The notes below the pieces were generated by a model. That model saw only the letters and a program-made list of their open reading frames with translations, did no database searches and was not told the DNA's origin. Shown here piece after piece: positions 38,881 through 47,227 of a stretch of 54,028 nt of DNA (its first letter is position 1; each line of letters begins with the position of its first letter). This DNA comes from a virus, in IMG/VR virus record IMGVR_UViG_3300021137_000021, positions 1 through 54,028 of that record; one strand, 5' to 3'. The position numbers and the translations under genes were made by a program.

Positions 38881-39959
38881 TATAACTCCGCACTAAACTC
38901 TAAGTATGCTGATGTTGAGTTTTCGGTTCGCAGATAGCAACCATAAGCAACTGTTGCTCCCGATACTCCCGCAATTAAACCTGCTGAATCAGCAGTTGTT
39001 CCATCACCTTGTAAAATTGGAGCAGAAGTACCGATTGCAGAATCTCCTTGGCGAACTGTAAATGAACCAGAAGCGTTGTAAGCAGGTACGCCTCTCATCG
39101 TTGTTCTCAAGGGAAACACAAATTGACTTTGAGTTGTATTCAAATTTTGCCCAATAGCAATACGCCAGTATGCAGCCGCACTTCCAGCGGTAAAGCGTTG
39201 ATAGTACCTCTGGCAGAGGCTTAACTCTCCTTGGAGTGTGCCTGATGCTGTGGTGAAAGGTGTGGCTACCGAACCTGCTTCTAACTGCACGCCCCAAAAA
39301 TCTACATTTACGCCAGTTGTAGGCGTGTACAAGAGTAAACCTATTGAACTTCCTGCGCCAATAGTTTTTCCAACTACAGATGGCAAAGTTGTTGTATAAG
39401 TAATTCTTTGCCAAGAAGTTGTCAGGTTGTAATTTATATTTGTTGCCAAGACATTTGCGGACCCGCCTGAACCAAAGTATTGGTAAATCTGTGCTTGCGC
39501 TCCTGAAACTGCACTTGCGGCTTTAGCCCAAAATGAATAAGTAACCGTTTGCCCCGAAAATGTGCGCACATCCTCAACTGGTTGTTCAAAATATGTAGCA
39601 GATGTTGTGGCATTTACTCTTGCAAAATATGGAGCGGAGTATCCTGTGATTGGTGCTTGAGCGGCAGAGGGGGATGATGAGTAATCAAAGGCAATTTGTG
39701 TAACAGTCGTTGATGCTGAACCATAGTTATACACACGCCAGCGGTCTAATGTGTAATTCAAGCCCGTTCCACTTGGATTGACTGTTCCCCCACGTTGCGC
39801 CAAAGCAAAATCGCCATTGATGATCTTATTCTTGCCAGCAGCATACTGAGCGGGGTTCTCAAAAGCATAACCGTTACTTTGGTTGGTATCAACAGTAAGT
39901 ACTTGACCATTAGTACCTGAAGTACCTAAGATATTTGAGTTGTCTCTAGCTCTAGTCAT
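38880..39959 (-). CDS. Tail fibre protein, family copy 4
   Basis: 359 residues. The N-terminus 'MTRARDNSNILGTSGTNGQV' is short and differs from the other copies; then 'IINGDFALAQRGGTVNPSGT', 'QTVTYSFWAKAASAVSGAQA' and 'VQLEAGSVATPFTTASGTLQ' with 'GELSLCQRYYQRF', ending 'TSAYLEFSAEL'. The W-A-x-x-x-x-x-S strand and L-E-A-G-S-V-A-T-P-F end are those of CBM-like fibre domains. The variable tip between 'CQRYYQ' and 'SAEL' is where receptor specificity would be expected. Confidence 0.75.
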   Translation of the reverse strand: MTRARDNSNILGTSGTNGQVLTVDTNQSNGYAFENPAQYAAGKNKIINGDFALAQRGGTVNPSGTGLNYTLDRWRVYNYGSASTTVTQIAFDYSSSPSAAQAPITGYSAPYFARVNATTSATYFEQPVEDVRTFSGQTVTYSFWAKAASAVSGAQAQIYQYFGSGGSANVLATNINYNLTTSWQRITYTTTLPSVVGKTIGAGSSIGLLLYTPTTGVNVDFWGVQLEAGSVATPFTTASGTLQGELSLCQRYYQRFTAGSAAAYWRIAIGQNLNTTQSQFVFPLRTTMRGVPAYNASGSFTVRQGDSAIGTSAPILQGDGTTADSAGLIAGVSGATVAYGCYLRTENSTSAYLEFSAEL

Positions 39960-40139
39960 TTATGCACCTGCCTGTGGTGTAGAAGAGTTGGATACGAGTG
40001 TGTCTTTATTGAGGTATGCCTGATAATCGGCATTTGATGGGTCGGTTGGTATCCAAGCACCATCTGAGCGAACAATAACTTCCGTAGAAGGCTGACCAGT
40101 AAAAGGGTCAGTTGGGATTGTGTATGTGTAAGTTTCCAT
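39960..40139 (-). CDS. Small fibre-partner protein, copy 3 (59 aa)
   Basis: ATG at 40139 overlaps the TAA of fibre copy 3 (TAATG), and its TAA abuts the ATG of copy 4. 'METYTYTIPTDPFTGQPSTE' then 'VIVRSDGAWIPTDPSNADYQ' and 'AYLNKDTLVSNSSTPQAGA'. It aligns along its whole length with the copies at 38707 and 41923, so partner genes duplicated together with the fibre genes. Confidence 0.65.
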   Translation of the reverse strand: METYTYTIPTDPFTGQPSTEVIVRSDGAWIPTDPSNADYQAYLNKDTLVSNSSTPQAGA

Positions 40140-41866
40140 TACAACTCCGCACTTGCAACAAAGGATGCTTGAATGTTATATCCTGGGGTAGACCAGTTGC
40201 CAGAAGCATTGTAAAAATTATAACTTCCCGTACTAATGATAGAAGCACCAAAGGTTCCATTGCTTCCTGACGATGCAGTAAATGAACCGTTAGTAAATGT
40301 TGGCGCAGTTCGCATTGTTACAGGAAAATAAAACGCTCCGCCAGTAATACCAGCAGTGATTGTGTTTCCTGCCATCTGGTTTGTTGCTACATAGCAATAC
40401 CTCTGACAAGCGGCTAACTCTCCTTGGAGTGTGCCACCTGCTCGGCTGAATGGGGTGGCTACTGAGCCAGCCTCAAGTTGCAATCCCCAAAGTTGAATTG
40501 TTACCGCAGCCGATGTTCCGCAGTATCCATAAATTTGAACTTTGCTGCTAGGGCCGAGTGTCTTACCTGAAATAGATGGCATCGCTCCTGTGTAGGTAAA
40601 ACGCTGCCAAGTGGTAGTCAAGTTAAATGCTGGTTGTGGGCCAGCAACTTGAGTTGAGCCACCTGTTCCAAAGTTTTGATTGAAACCAAAGCCGTAACCA
40701 ATAGTTCCAGAAGTTACTCTTCCCCAGAATGAGAAAGTAAAAGTTTGTCCAGCGAGTGTACGCACATCTTCTATGGAGTGTGCCATATCGGTATATGAAC
40801 CGCCTGAGCTTTTGGCAATCTGCAAATAGTAAGCAGGTTCATATCCAGAAATCGGATTGCCAGGAGTAAATGCTTGCTGGCTTATCGTCATTGTTGAATC
40901 AGTACCGTTGAAGAATCTATCTGCTACCGCACCATAAGTTCCTGTGTAGGTAGTTCCACGCTGCCAAATATCCATACCACCGTTGATGACAAAGTTCTTT
41001 CCAGCCGCTACTGAAGGCCCTGCCCAAGATAAACCTGTGCTGGCAGAAGAGTTTGCCACGAGTGTTGAACCGTCAGCTCCGACATTGAGTGCTGTTTCAC
41101 TTCCGGATCCGGTTCCAACCAGGATGTCGCCCTTGGCTGTGAACTGAGAAAGCGGGATATATCTAGCATCAGATTGGGATTGGGTATATGTATTAGTAAC
41201 GCCCATAGTGATGGTGTTAAATACTTCTACGGTATCTCCAGTTACTGTGGCTTGAGTTAATGTGATTGAGGTACCGTTAGTGGCGGTGTAGTCAACACCC
41301 TTAACAATCAAGATACCATTGACATAGACTTCTTCATAACCCGCTGTATAGGCAAGAGTAGTTGTGCCATCATCTGCTAGGCCTGAGAGAACGGTAGTTC
41401 CTCCTGTAGGAGTTTTCTTCCAGCGTACTAGCTGTAGACCTTGAGTGTTTCCCGCCGTATTAACCCAGACCATACCAGGGGTATAGGTTGTTGGTTCTGT
41501 AGTCTGAGCAATGTTATTGCTAGACATCTGAACAGCTGGATAAGAGACCACTGTGAGGATATCTGAAACGGCAAGTGGGTTAGCTAAAACAATGGTAGAG
41601 CCGGTAGTGGCTGTATAGTCAGATCCACGTACTAGTAGAACACCATTGAGGTAGACATTCTCCCCGCCTAGTGGATAGGTAAGGGTAGTTCCATTATCGG
41701 AAGCTCCAGAGAGGGTAGTCTCCCCACCTGTCCCTGTGTGGGTCCAGTAGAGTTCATAGGCTCCGCCCAATACTAAGTTCCAAGTAGTACCGTCATAGGT
41801 CCATTGCCTACCGCCCTGGTAGATGGACGTGCCAGCTACTGGGGACGAGGGGAACGAAATGGCCAC
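40139..41866 (-). CDS. Tail fibre protein, family copy 3 (longest)
   Basis: 575 residues starting at a GTG with GAAGGAG upstream. The N-terminal half has two repeats of a fibre-shaft domain ('GGETTLSGASDNGTTLTYPL', 'ENVYLNGVLLVRGSDYTATT' and 'TVLSGLADDGTTTLAYTAGY', 'EEVYVNGILIVKGVDYTATN'). It is followed by 'TAKGDILVGTGSGSETALNV', the CBM-like 'VINGGMDIWQRGTTYTGTYG', 'LQLEAGSVATPFSRAGGTLQ', and an ending '...SFVASAEL'. One fewer or one more shaft repeat makes the difference in length between family members, which would place tips at different distances from the baseplate. Confidence 0.75.
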   Translation of the reverse strand: MAISFPSSPVAGTSIYQGGRQWTYDGTTWNLVLGGAYELYWTHTGTGGETTLSGASDNGTTLTYPLGGENVYLNGVLLVRGSDYTATTGSTIVLANPLAVSDILTVVSYPAVQMSSNNIAQTTEPTTYTPGMVWVNTAGNTQGLQLVRWKKTPTGGTTVLSGLADDGTTTLAYTAGYEEVYVNGILIVKGVDYTATNGTSITLTQATVTGDTVEVFNTITMGVTNTYTQSQSDARYIPLSQFTAKGDILVGTGSGSETALNVGADGSTLVANSSASTGLSWAGPSVAAGKNFVINGGMDIWQRGTTYTGTYGAVADRFFNGTDSTMTISQQAFTPGNPISGYEPAYYLQIAKSSGGSYTDMAHSIEDVRTLAGQTFTFSFWGRVTSGTIGYGFGFNQNFGTGGSTQVAGPQPAFNLTTTWQRFTYTGAMPSISGKTLGPSSKVQIYGYCGTSAAVTIQLWGLQLEAGSVATPFSRAGGTLQGELAACQRYCYVATNQMAGNTITAGITGGAFYFPVTMRTAPTFTNGSFTASSGSNGTFGASIISTGSYNFYNASGNWSTPGYNIQASFVASAEL

Positions 41867-42440
41867 GGTTTACTCCTTCGGGAACTGCCTAATAATATCA
41901 GAAAGTAGGTGTATTACAGGTCTTAAGCTTGTGGCTGTGGGGCTGAGTTGGCTGCAAGTGTGGCTAGATAGGCTTGGTAGTCTGAGTTGGCAGGGTCGGA
42001 AGGAATGAACCAGCCATCTGAGCGCTGGATTACTGTGGTTGAAGGCTGACCTGTCATTGGGTTAGTTGGGATTGTGTAGGTATATTCGTTCATTATAACT
42101 CCGCACTAGCCGTTACATTGCTTCCAAAGTAAGCGCCATTAGTGCTGCTATTAGCAGTTCGCGCTTCATAAAATCCAGTTGGTGTTAAATCTGAAGCAGT
42201 ACCAGAGGATGCAGGAAAACCATTGTTATTAGTGCTTGTAAAAGTAACTGCTGGAGTGCCTCTCATTGTTACTGGCAATCTGCACCAAGCATAATAAGTT
42301 ACACCTGAAGTAACATTTCCCGAGAAAAAGATATTGTCATAAGCAGAATATCCATTTGCTCCGCTGAACCAGTAATACCGCTGGCACAAGGCTAACTCTC
42401 CTTGGAGTGTGCCACCTGCTCGGCTGAATGGGGTGGCTAC
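40412..42440. repeat. 51-bp identical repeat in fibre copies 3 and 2
   Basis: The stretch 40412-40462 is identical to 42390-42440. It codes for the conserved 'ATPFSRAGGTLQGELA' segment of both fibres. The three other fibre copies keep diverged forms near 37845-37918, 39205-39277 and 43557-43630. Identity at the DNA level, including third positions, suggests recent duplication or gene conversion. Confidence 0.85.
41923..42093 (-). CDS. Small fibre-partner protein, copy 2 (56 aa)
   Basis: ATG at 42093 overlaps the TAA of fibre copy 2 (TAATG), TAA at 41923. 'MNEYTYTIPTNPMTGQPSTT' then 'VIQRSDGWFIPSDPANSDYQ' and 'AYLATLAANSAPQPQA'. The DNA at its start, with the end of its fibre gene, is nearly identical to the 38831-38896 junction. 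It is followed by a 56-base gap before copy 3, one of few spaces in the cassette. Confidence 0.65.
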   Translation of the reverse strand: MNEYTYTIPTNPMTGQPSTTVIQRSDGWFIPSDPANSDYQAYLATLAANSAPQPQA

Positions 42441-43055
42441 CTTGCCCTGCTCTAGTTGTATTCCCGTAATTCGGACTGTAACGCCTGAGCCTTGAGCAGT
42501 GTCAGGAATAAAACCTACGCGCAATCCAACTGCATCTGATGGAACTGTAAATGTTCCTGTAAATCTTGTCCATCCAGAAGCGTTTGAGGCATTGCCAAAA
42601 GCGTTAATTGCCACATTGGTTGTTTGTGAGCCTAAAGCATCTGTGCTGTTTGAGTAATCAATGTAAGAATAAAGAATGCCAGCATATCCACCTGTTAATT
42701 TTACATAAGCAGATATAGTAAATGTTTGCCCACGCATAGGCTTTACAACTGCTTGCTCTAATGCTTGATAATACTGAGCAAACGCAGAAGCGCCACTTGT
42801 CACATATTTCAGCGCATACTGCACACCAATCGCAGATGGCAAATCAGAAGTTTCTTGAGAAATTGTTGTTGTTCCAATAAGATTTGCATACCATCTATCA
42901 GCCGTTGAATATGTCGCTTGAACAGTTGATGTTGTTGTGGCTCTCTGCCAAATGTCAAACCCACCGTTAGCCACATAATTTTTGCCAGCCACAAACGGAG
43001 CTACTGCCCCACCTGTGTTCTGCTCAACCGTTGAGGTTAATTGCGCTCTGCTCAT
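42093..43055 (-). CDS. Tail fibre protein, family copy 2
   Basis: 320 residues, the shortest copy. After 'MSRAQLTSTVEQNTGGAVAP' it goes straight into 'VANGGFDIWQRATTTSTVQA', 'QTFTISAYVKLTGGYAGILY', 'IQLEQGKVATPFSRAGGTLQ', 'GELALCQRYYWFSG', then ends 'GAYFGSNVTASAEL'. It has no shaft repeats, so its tip would sit close to its attachment point. A 51-base stretch near 42390-42440 is identical to one in copy 3. Confidence 0.75.
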   Translation of the reverse strand: MSRAQLTSTVEQNTGGAVAPFVAGKNYVANGGFDIWQRATTTSTVQATYSTADRWYANLIGTTTISQETSDLPSAIGVQYALKYVTSGASAFAQYYQALEQAVVKPMRGQTFTISAYVKLTGGYAGILYSYIDYSNSTDALGSQTTNVAINAFGNASNASGWTRFTGTFTVPSDAVGLRVGFIPDTAQGSGVTVRITGIQLEQGKVATPFSRAGGTLQGELALCQRYYWFSGANGYSAYDNIFFSGNVTSGVTYYAWCRLPVTMRGTPAVTFTSTNNNGFPASSGTASDLTPTGFYEARTANSSTNGAYFGSNVTASAEL

Positions 43056-43222
43056 TATTCACCTGCCTGTGGGATAGAAGATTGGAGTGTGCTTGCAGCT
43101 TGCATAGCATCGTAAATGCTTTTTGGCATTGAAGTAAATGTGCCGTCAGCCCGATTGATAAATGCGTATGAAACGGTTGTTCCGTCTGGTTGAGGAATAT
43201 CTTGATAAGTAATTGTGTCCAC
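43055..43222 (-). CDS. Small fibre-partner protein, copy 1 (55 aa)
   Basis: A GTG at 43222 shares one base with the TAG of fibre copy 1 (TAGTG) and the TAA overlaps the ATG of copy 2 (TAATG). 'DTITYQDIPQPDGTTVSYAF' then 'INRADGTFTSMPKSIYDAMQ' and 'AASTLQSSIPQAGE'. It differs from copies 2-4 in the centre and is closest to copy 5, so there are two subtypes of partner. Confidence 0.6.
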   Translation of the reverse strand: MDTITYQDIPQPDGTTVSYAFINRADGTFTSMPKSIYDAMQAASTLQSSIPQAGE

Positions 43223-44592
43223 TATAACTCCGCACTAAATCCTAGGTAAGCGCCAGAACTTGTATTTGTTATGTTGCCAATCTGACCTTGGCTCCAAGCG
43301 GAATCTGAACCGCCCTTTCCATATGTAACTCCTACGGCATTTGAATTGCCATAATATGAAGCACTCCAAGTTCCAGACGAATAAGAATTTACACCATAAG
43401 TTTGAACTTGCAAGCCTGAACTACCGCCATCAAGAACTAATGCAGTAGTCCTCATTGGTACTGGCGTTGGGATAGTAAAGAACCAGTTTGTTGTGCTAAC
43501 TGCGGGGGCAAATGCAAGAATAGAACCAGAAGAACCAGCAGCCGTATAACGGGTGTAATACCTCTGGCAAGCGGCTAACTCCCCCTGAAGTGTGCCACCA
43601 GCGCGGGAGAAGGTTGTAGCGGCTGCGCCTAGTTCAAGTTGCGCCCTTGACCAAGTGATGTAATCGCCATTGTTCATACCGTTTGCATAAAGAGCAATAC
43701 GCAAAGTTTTGGCAGTTGATGGGATTGAAAAAGTATAAACAATTTGCTGGAAAGAACCTGATGTAGTTACGGATTTGATTGCCGTTCCTGTCAAGGTTGT
43801 ATAAGTTCCAAGAAAAATATCGTCAGTATTGGTTGAATAGTCAATACCAATCGTAGGGGATTTGCCTGAAGTACCAGCAACCCAAGCAGACAAAGTAACA
43901 GTCTGACCCGCAAGCGGTAATGTGTTGAAAGTTTCAACCACTTGATACATTGTATTTCCAACTGAGTTGGCAGAAGCAGTTACGCGCAAGCCGTACTTCT
44001 GACCAGCCTGAACCAATGATGTATCTTGAGTGACTGTTCCAGCCGCATTGAAGTAGTTAGTCCAACGGTCTGCGGTGTATTGAGGTACACCTGCTGAGAT
44101 GCTGAAAGAAGTTCCTCTTTGCCAAATATCCATTACGCCATTGATGAGAGTGTTTTTGCCAGCAGCCTGATTGCCAGTCCAAGACACCCCACCACCAGCA
44201 GAAGAGTTTGCAACGAGTGTTGTGCCGTCAGCGCCTACGCCGAGGTTGGTAACGGATCCAGATCCGGTCGCAACGATTGTGTCGCCCTTAGCTGTAACAG
44301 TTGAGAGAGGAATTGCATTAGCAATAGCAAAAGTGTTTTGGGAATTGATAGTGACCAAATCACCAACTACCAGCGCATTGCTGAGTGTTACTGAGGTTCC
44401 ATTAGCGGCGGTGTAGTCTACACCACGTTCTAATAGAACCCCATTAACGAATAACTGCTCCCCACCTACAGCGTAGGAGAGGGTGACTGAAAAGCCATCC
44501 ACGCCTGAAAGCGTGGTCTCTCCACCCACGGCGGTATAGCGCCATGTACGAGGGCTATTCTGCGTGGAAGCTGTAGTGTAGGAACGAGTCAT
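43222..44592 (-). CDS. Tail fibre protein, family copy 1
   Basis: 456 residues. 'MTRSYTTASTQNSPRTWRYT' leads to a shaft repeat ('GGETTLSGVDGFSVTLSYAV', 'EQLFVNGVLLERGVDYTAAN'), then 'TAKGDTIVATGSGSVTNLGV', 'LINGVMDIWQRGTSFSISAG', 'QLELGAAATTFSRAGGTLQG', 'ELAACQRYYTRYT' and the ending 'GAYLGFSAEL'. It is preceded by the Ala-rich 80-residue gene with four bases between. First gene of the five-unit cassette in transcription order. Confidence 0.75.
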   Translation of the reverse strand: MTRSYTTASTQNSPRTWRYTAVGGETTLSGVDGFSVTLSYAVGGEQLFVNGVLLERGVDYTAANGTSVTLSNALVVGDLVTINSQNTFAIANAIPLSTVTAKGDTIVATGSGSVTNLGVGADGTTLVANSSAGGGVSWTGNQAAGKNTLINGVMDIWQRGTSFSISAGVPQYTADRWTNYFNAAGTVTQDTSLVQAGQKYGLRVTASANSVGNTMYQVVETFNTLPLAGQTVTLSAWVAGTSGKSPTIGIDYSTNTDDIFLGTYTTLTGTAIKSVTTSGSFQQIVYTFSIPSTAKTLRIALYANGMNNGDYITWSRAQLELGAAATTFSRAGGTLQGELAACQRYYTRYTAAGSSGSILAFAPAVSTTNWFFTIPTPVPMRTTALVLDGGSSGLQVQTYGVNSYSSGTWSASYYGNSNAVGVTYGKGGSDSAWSQGQIGNITNTSSGAYLGFSAEL

Positions 44593-44596
44593 TTAA

Positions 44597-44839
44597 TTAT
44601 CCCTTGAGGGCTGCGATTTCTTCTGGGGTAAGGCCAAGCTTTGCAAGCTTGTCTGCTGCTGAAGCGGCTGCTGCTGCCTTAGCCGCATCTGCCTCTGCCT
44701 GAGCTGCTTGCTGAGCTGCAAATGCTTCAGATTGAGCCTTCTGAGCTGCAATCTCATCTGCTGTCATATCACGTGTAGTAGAGATGCTGGTTGAGCAATC
44801 TACTTCCACGACTTGTGGAACTGTGGCTGTATCTGCCAT
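44597..44839 (-). CDS. Alanine-rich coiled-coil protein (80 aa)
   Basis: 80 residues with a strong AAGGAG seven bases before the ATG. A short head 'PQVVEVDCSTSISTTRDMTA' is followed by a nearly pure helix 'DEIAAQKAQSEAFAAQQAAQ' and 'AEADAAKAAAAASAADKLAK', ending 'LGLTPEEIAALKG'. The heptads of Ala suggest an oligomer. Such small proteins occur ahead of phage fibre genes. It heads the fibre cassette and may be a chaperone or linker; inferred from place and shape. Confidence 0.6.
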   Translation of the reverse strand: MADTATVPQVVEVDCSTSISTTRDMTADEIAAQKAQSEAFAAQQAAQAEADAAKAAAAASAADKLAKLGLTPEEIAALKG

Positions 44840-44868
44840 TTTGTATCTCCTTCGTACGTTGGATTAAA

Positions 44869-44888
44869 TTATACCACGTCTGGTATAA
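44869..44888 (-). terminator. Small hairpin between the adhesin array and the fibre cassette
   Basis: TTATACCA (44869-44876) and TGGTATAA (44881-44888) form a perfect eight-pair stem with a four-base loop in the 54-base gap after the gene at 44894-45391. On the transcribed strand it is followed by TTTAAT. A-T-rich with only a three-base U-run, it is at best a weak terminator or an RNA processing site that separates two adhesin groups. Confidence 0.4.
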
Positions 44889-44893
44889 AGCTG

Positions 44894-45391
44894 TTAGATT
44901 CCGTAGAGAGTGAATACAGAATATTGAGCAATATTTTGCCCCGATGTTGCCGTATCAAAACTAAGGGTTGTAATGGCAGCGGTACTAGACCAAAGTTCAG
45001 CAGAAAAAGATGGATATGCGGTGCTTGAATTGGCTTCTGCCACTACATCTATTAAAACTTGTTTGTAAGTTGAGATTGTATAATTAGGAATGTAAATACT
45101 GCAAGCGGTGAAAATATTTGCAGTATTAGTTCCATTTATTGTTGCTATGGCGCGATTGGTGCTTCGGTTTGAGCTTGTGCTTGAACCTGTTCCATTCCCA
45201 AAAGTATTAGAAATATTGGCTTGACTGCCATTAAAATACATACCTAAAGAATCATAAGTGCTATATGTGCTGGCAGCAGATATATCTATTTTTAAATCTG
45301 TGTATGTTTGAGGGATTGAAGAAAAAGTTATTGTTCCCAATCCACCTGAACCAACAACGACAGATGCAATTTTAGTTAGTGTATTAGCCAT
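44894..45391 (-). CDS. Adhesin-array protein, family copy (165 aa)
   Basis: 165 residues. 'KIASVVVGSGGLGTITFSSI' and 'PQTYTDLKIDISAASTYSTY', 'GNGTGSSTSSNRS', 'SIYIPNYTISTYKQVLIDVV', 'ISFDTATS'-type strands and the ending 'YSVFTLYGI' define the family: G-S-G-G-x-x-x-I-x-F-S-x-I-P-Q-x-Y-T-D-L, G-N-G-x, and a final [AT]-L-Y-G-[IV]. The fold looks like an all-beta jelly roll. It is the last of five tandem genes; paralogy suggests receptor binding or decoration of the tail. No known biochemical function. Confidence 0.65.
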   Translation of the reverse strand: MANTLTKIASVVVGSGGLGTITFSSIPQTYTDLKIDISAASTYSTYDSLGMYFNGSQANISNTFGNGTGSSTSSNRSTNRAIATINGTNTANIFTACSIYIPNYTISTYKQVLIDVVAEANSSTAYPSFSAELWSSTAAITTLSFDTATSGQNIAQYSVFTLYGI

Positions 45392-45392
45392 T

Positions 45393-45920
45393 TTATGCCG
45401 CCGTTATTCCGTAGAGGGTTGCTGTTGTTCCTGCAACATAAACTGTTCCATAAGATTGACCGAAAGATATTGCGTTAATGGCGGCGGTATTTCTCCATGT
45501 AGAAACTGCCATATCTACAAATCCGCCGCTACTATAATCTGCTCCGCCCCTGCCAAGCATAGTTTTATATCCGATTGTGTTAGCGTAATTTAATACAGTG
45601 AAAACTACGCTACCGAAAATATTTGCTCCGTCTGACCCTCCGGAAGTTGAACCAGCCCAACCAAAGTTTGCATTGTTTGTGCGAGATGAACCTACGCCCG
45701 AACCATTGCCAAAAATGTATGTATAAGAATAACTGCTAGTGCCATCATTGTTGAATTGCGGAATGATTTGGCTATATGGAGTGCTGTAAGAATTGCGTCC
45801 ATAAACAACACACACTAAATCAGTATATGTTTGAGGAATTGAAGAAAATGTAATAGTTGATGTGCTTGACCCGCTAACGGTATATGTCGCAATAGGTGTA
45901 TATGTTGATTGAGCAGCCAT
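45393..45920 (-). CDS. Adhesin-array protein, family copy (175 aa)
   Basis: 175 residues with GGAG seven bases before its ATG. It shows 'STSTITFSSIPQTYTDLVCV', 'VYGRNSYSTPYSQIIPQFNN', 'YIFGNGSGVGSSRTNNANFG', 'FTVLNYANTIGYKTMLGRGG' and the ending 'GTTATLYGITAA'. Compared with its neighbours, the strand edges and the closing motif are kept while the loops differ, which is what one expects if loops contact variable receptors. Confidence 0.65.
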   Translation of the reverse strand: MAAQSTYTPIATYTVSGSSTSTITFSSIPQTYTDLVCVVYGRNSYSTPYSQIIPQFNNDGTSSYSYTYIFGNGSGVGSSRTNNANFGWAGSTSGGSDGANIFGSVVFTVLNYANTIGYKTMLGRGGADYSSGGFVDMAVSTWRNTAAINAISFGQSYGTVYVAGTTATLYGITAA

Positions 45921-45929
45921 GATTTTCTC

Positions 45930-47225
45930 CTATGCAATTCCGTAAAGGGCAATTACCGAACCGGCAGCGAATCCTGTTTGAGATGTGCCGCCGAATTGAC
46001 TAATCGTAGCAATAGGATCATTTGTTAGCATTACAGTAGAAGATAAACCTACTGCGCCAATGCTGTTGGAATCGTAACCACCGAACATTCTGACAGTTTT
46101 ATTTTTATTTGGATTTGAATAATCTAAGATATCGATAACATAAGCACCGAATACATTTGATGAGAGATAAGCATTTGCAAATCCTATAGATAAATCTCCG
46201 TAGTTAATGCCGGTGTAAGATTGAGAATAACCTGTGCCATTGCCAAAAAGTGAATGCCCTGCAAATTGATATGCGGTGCTGCCGTTGAATCTAAAGAATG
46301 GATTTTCATTTACGCCACCGCTGCCGGTGTATGTACCTCGCACATAAACTCGTAATTGCAAATGAGTGTAGTTTTGGGGAATATTGGTAAATGAAATTGT
46401 GCCGCCCGATGGCGAAGTTACTGTTGCAATACTTGCATAAGAATTGGCACTTGTTACCGCGCTTGATGTAGCCGATGAAGCTGTGCCAAGAGAGTTGATT
46501 GCTTTAGCTGTGAAAGTAGTTGAGTTACCTAGAGTCAATGGAGCAACAATGGGACTGCCGCTTCCATAAGTCGTATTACTACTGTTATCTGTAACAGCGT
46601 AAGTTATTGCATTATCAGAGCTAGTAGGAGTGAAAGATACTGCCGCAAACCCTGCTTGATCTGTTACAGCTCCGATTGTAGGAGCTACCGGAGAAGTAGT
46701 TGAATATTGCGGGGCAACTCCATAAAGCGTAATAGTTGTATATTGCGCAAAAGTACCAAATGTTCCAATAGTTAATTGAGTGATAGGTGCAGTAGTGCGA
46801 ATAAGCCCTGCCCCCAATGTTTGAACAGAAAATGCTGCATTTTGTTCCGCAACGATATCACTTACTATTTGCTTGAAATTACTAGATGTGTAGTTAGCAA
46901 TTTTAATCGTAGCAATACTGAATGAATTTGCAGTTGAATTGGCTTCATTTATTTGACCAGCATAATAAAAATCACCACTACTGCTGTATGCTTGATCGGA
47001 ATAAACACCTGAGCCGTTACCATATAAACGAATGCTTGCGTAAGAGTTGAAACCGCTTAAACCGCCTACTTGCATATACATTTGATTAGTAACTGTTGAG
47101 TCCAAACCTCTGCCAGACACAACTATTTTTAAATCAGTAAATCCTTGCGGAATATTATTAAAGACGACATTACCGCCACCGCTGCCGACAGTTTGTGTGA
47201 AAATGGGTTGCATAAATACAGACAT
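45930..47225 (-). CDS. Two-domain adhesin-array protein with FN3-like linker
   Basis: 431 residues. Residues 1-170 ('GNVVFNNIPQGFTDLKIVVS' to 'QYTTITLYGV') and 262-431 ('GTISFTNIPQNYTHLQLRVY' to 'AGSVIALYGIA') are two copies of the array domain. Between them (about 178-260) 'APTIGAVTDQAGFAAVSFTP', 'NAITYAVTDNSSNTTYGS' and 'TTFTAKAINSLGTASSA' form a fibronectin-III-like linker with the P-x-I-x-x-V and A-x-N-x-x-G-x-x-S motifs. It is thus a fusion of two family members and the clearest evidence of duplication within the array. Confidence 0.7.
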   Translation of the reverse strand: MSVFMQPIFTQTVGSGGGNVVFNNIPQGFTDLKIVVSGRGLDSTVTNQMYMQVGGLSGFNSYASIRLYGNGSGVYSDQAYSSSGDFYYAGQINEANSTANSFSIATIKIANYTSSNFKQIVSDIVAEQNAAFSVQTLGAGLIRTTAPITQLTIGTFGTFAQYTTITLYGVAPQYSTTSPVAPTIGAVTDQAGFAAVSFTPTSSDNAITYAVTDNSSNTTYGSGSPIVAPLTLGNSTTFTAKAINSLGTASSATSSAVTSANSYASIATVTSPSGGTISFTNIPQNYTHLQLRVYVRGTYTGSGGVNENPFFRFNGSTAYQFAGHSLFGNGTGYSQSYTGINYGDLSIGFANAYLSSNVFGAYVIDILDYSNPNKNKTVRMFGGYDSNSIGAVGLSSTVMLTNDPIATISQFGGTSQTGFAAGSVIALYGIA

Positions 47226-47227
47226 TG

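Larger units (their letters stand above)
38831..42108. repeat. 64-66 bp near-identical repeats at fibre/partner junctions
   Basis: 38831-38896 and 42045-42108 are nearly identical. They cover the start of the partner gene (coding for 'MNEYTYTIPT') and the last codons of the fibre gene ('SAEL'). A shorter version lies near 40110-40150. Such junction repeats let homologous recombination exchange whole fibre tips or delete and duplicate fibre-partner units. Confidence 0.8.

Noticed and set aside
36375-44592. Repeats in the fibre cassette as a CRISPR or satellite array
   Set aside because: They are long, irregular and inside conserved reading frames, so they are gene duplications.
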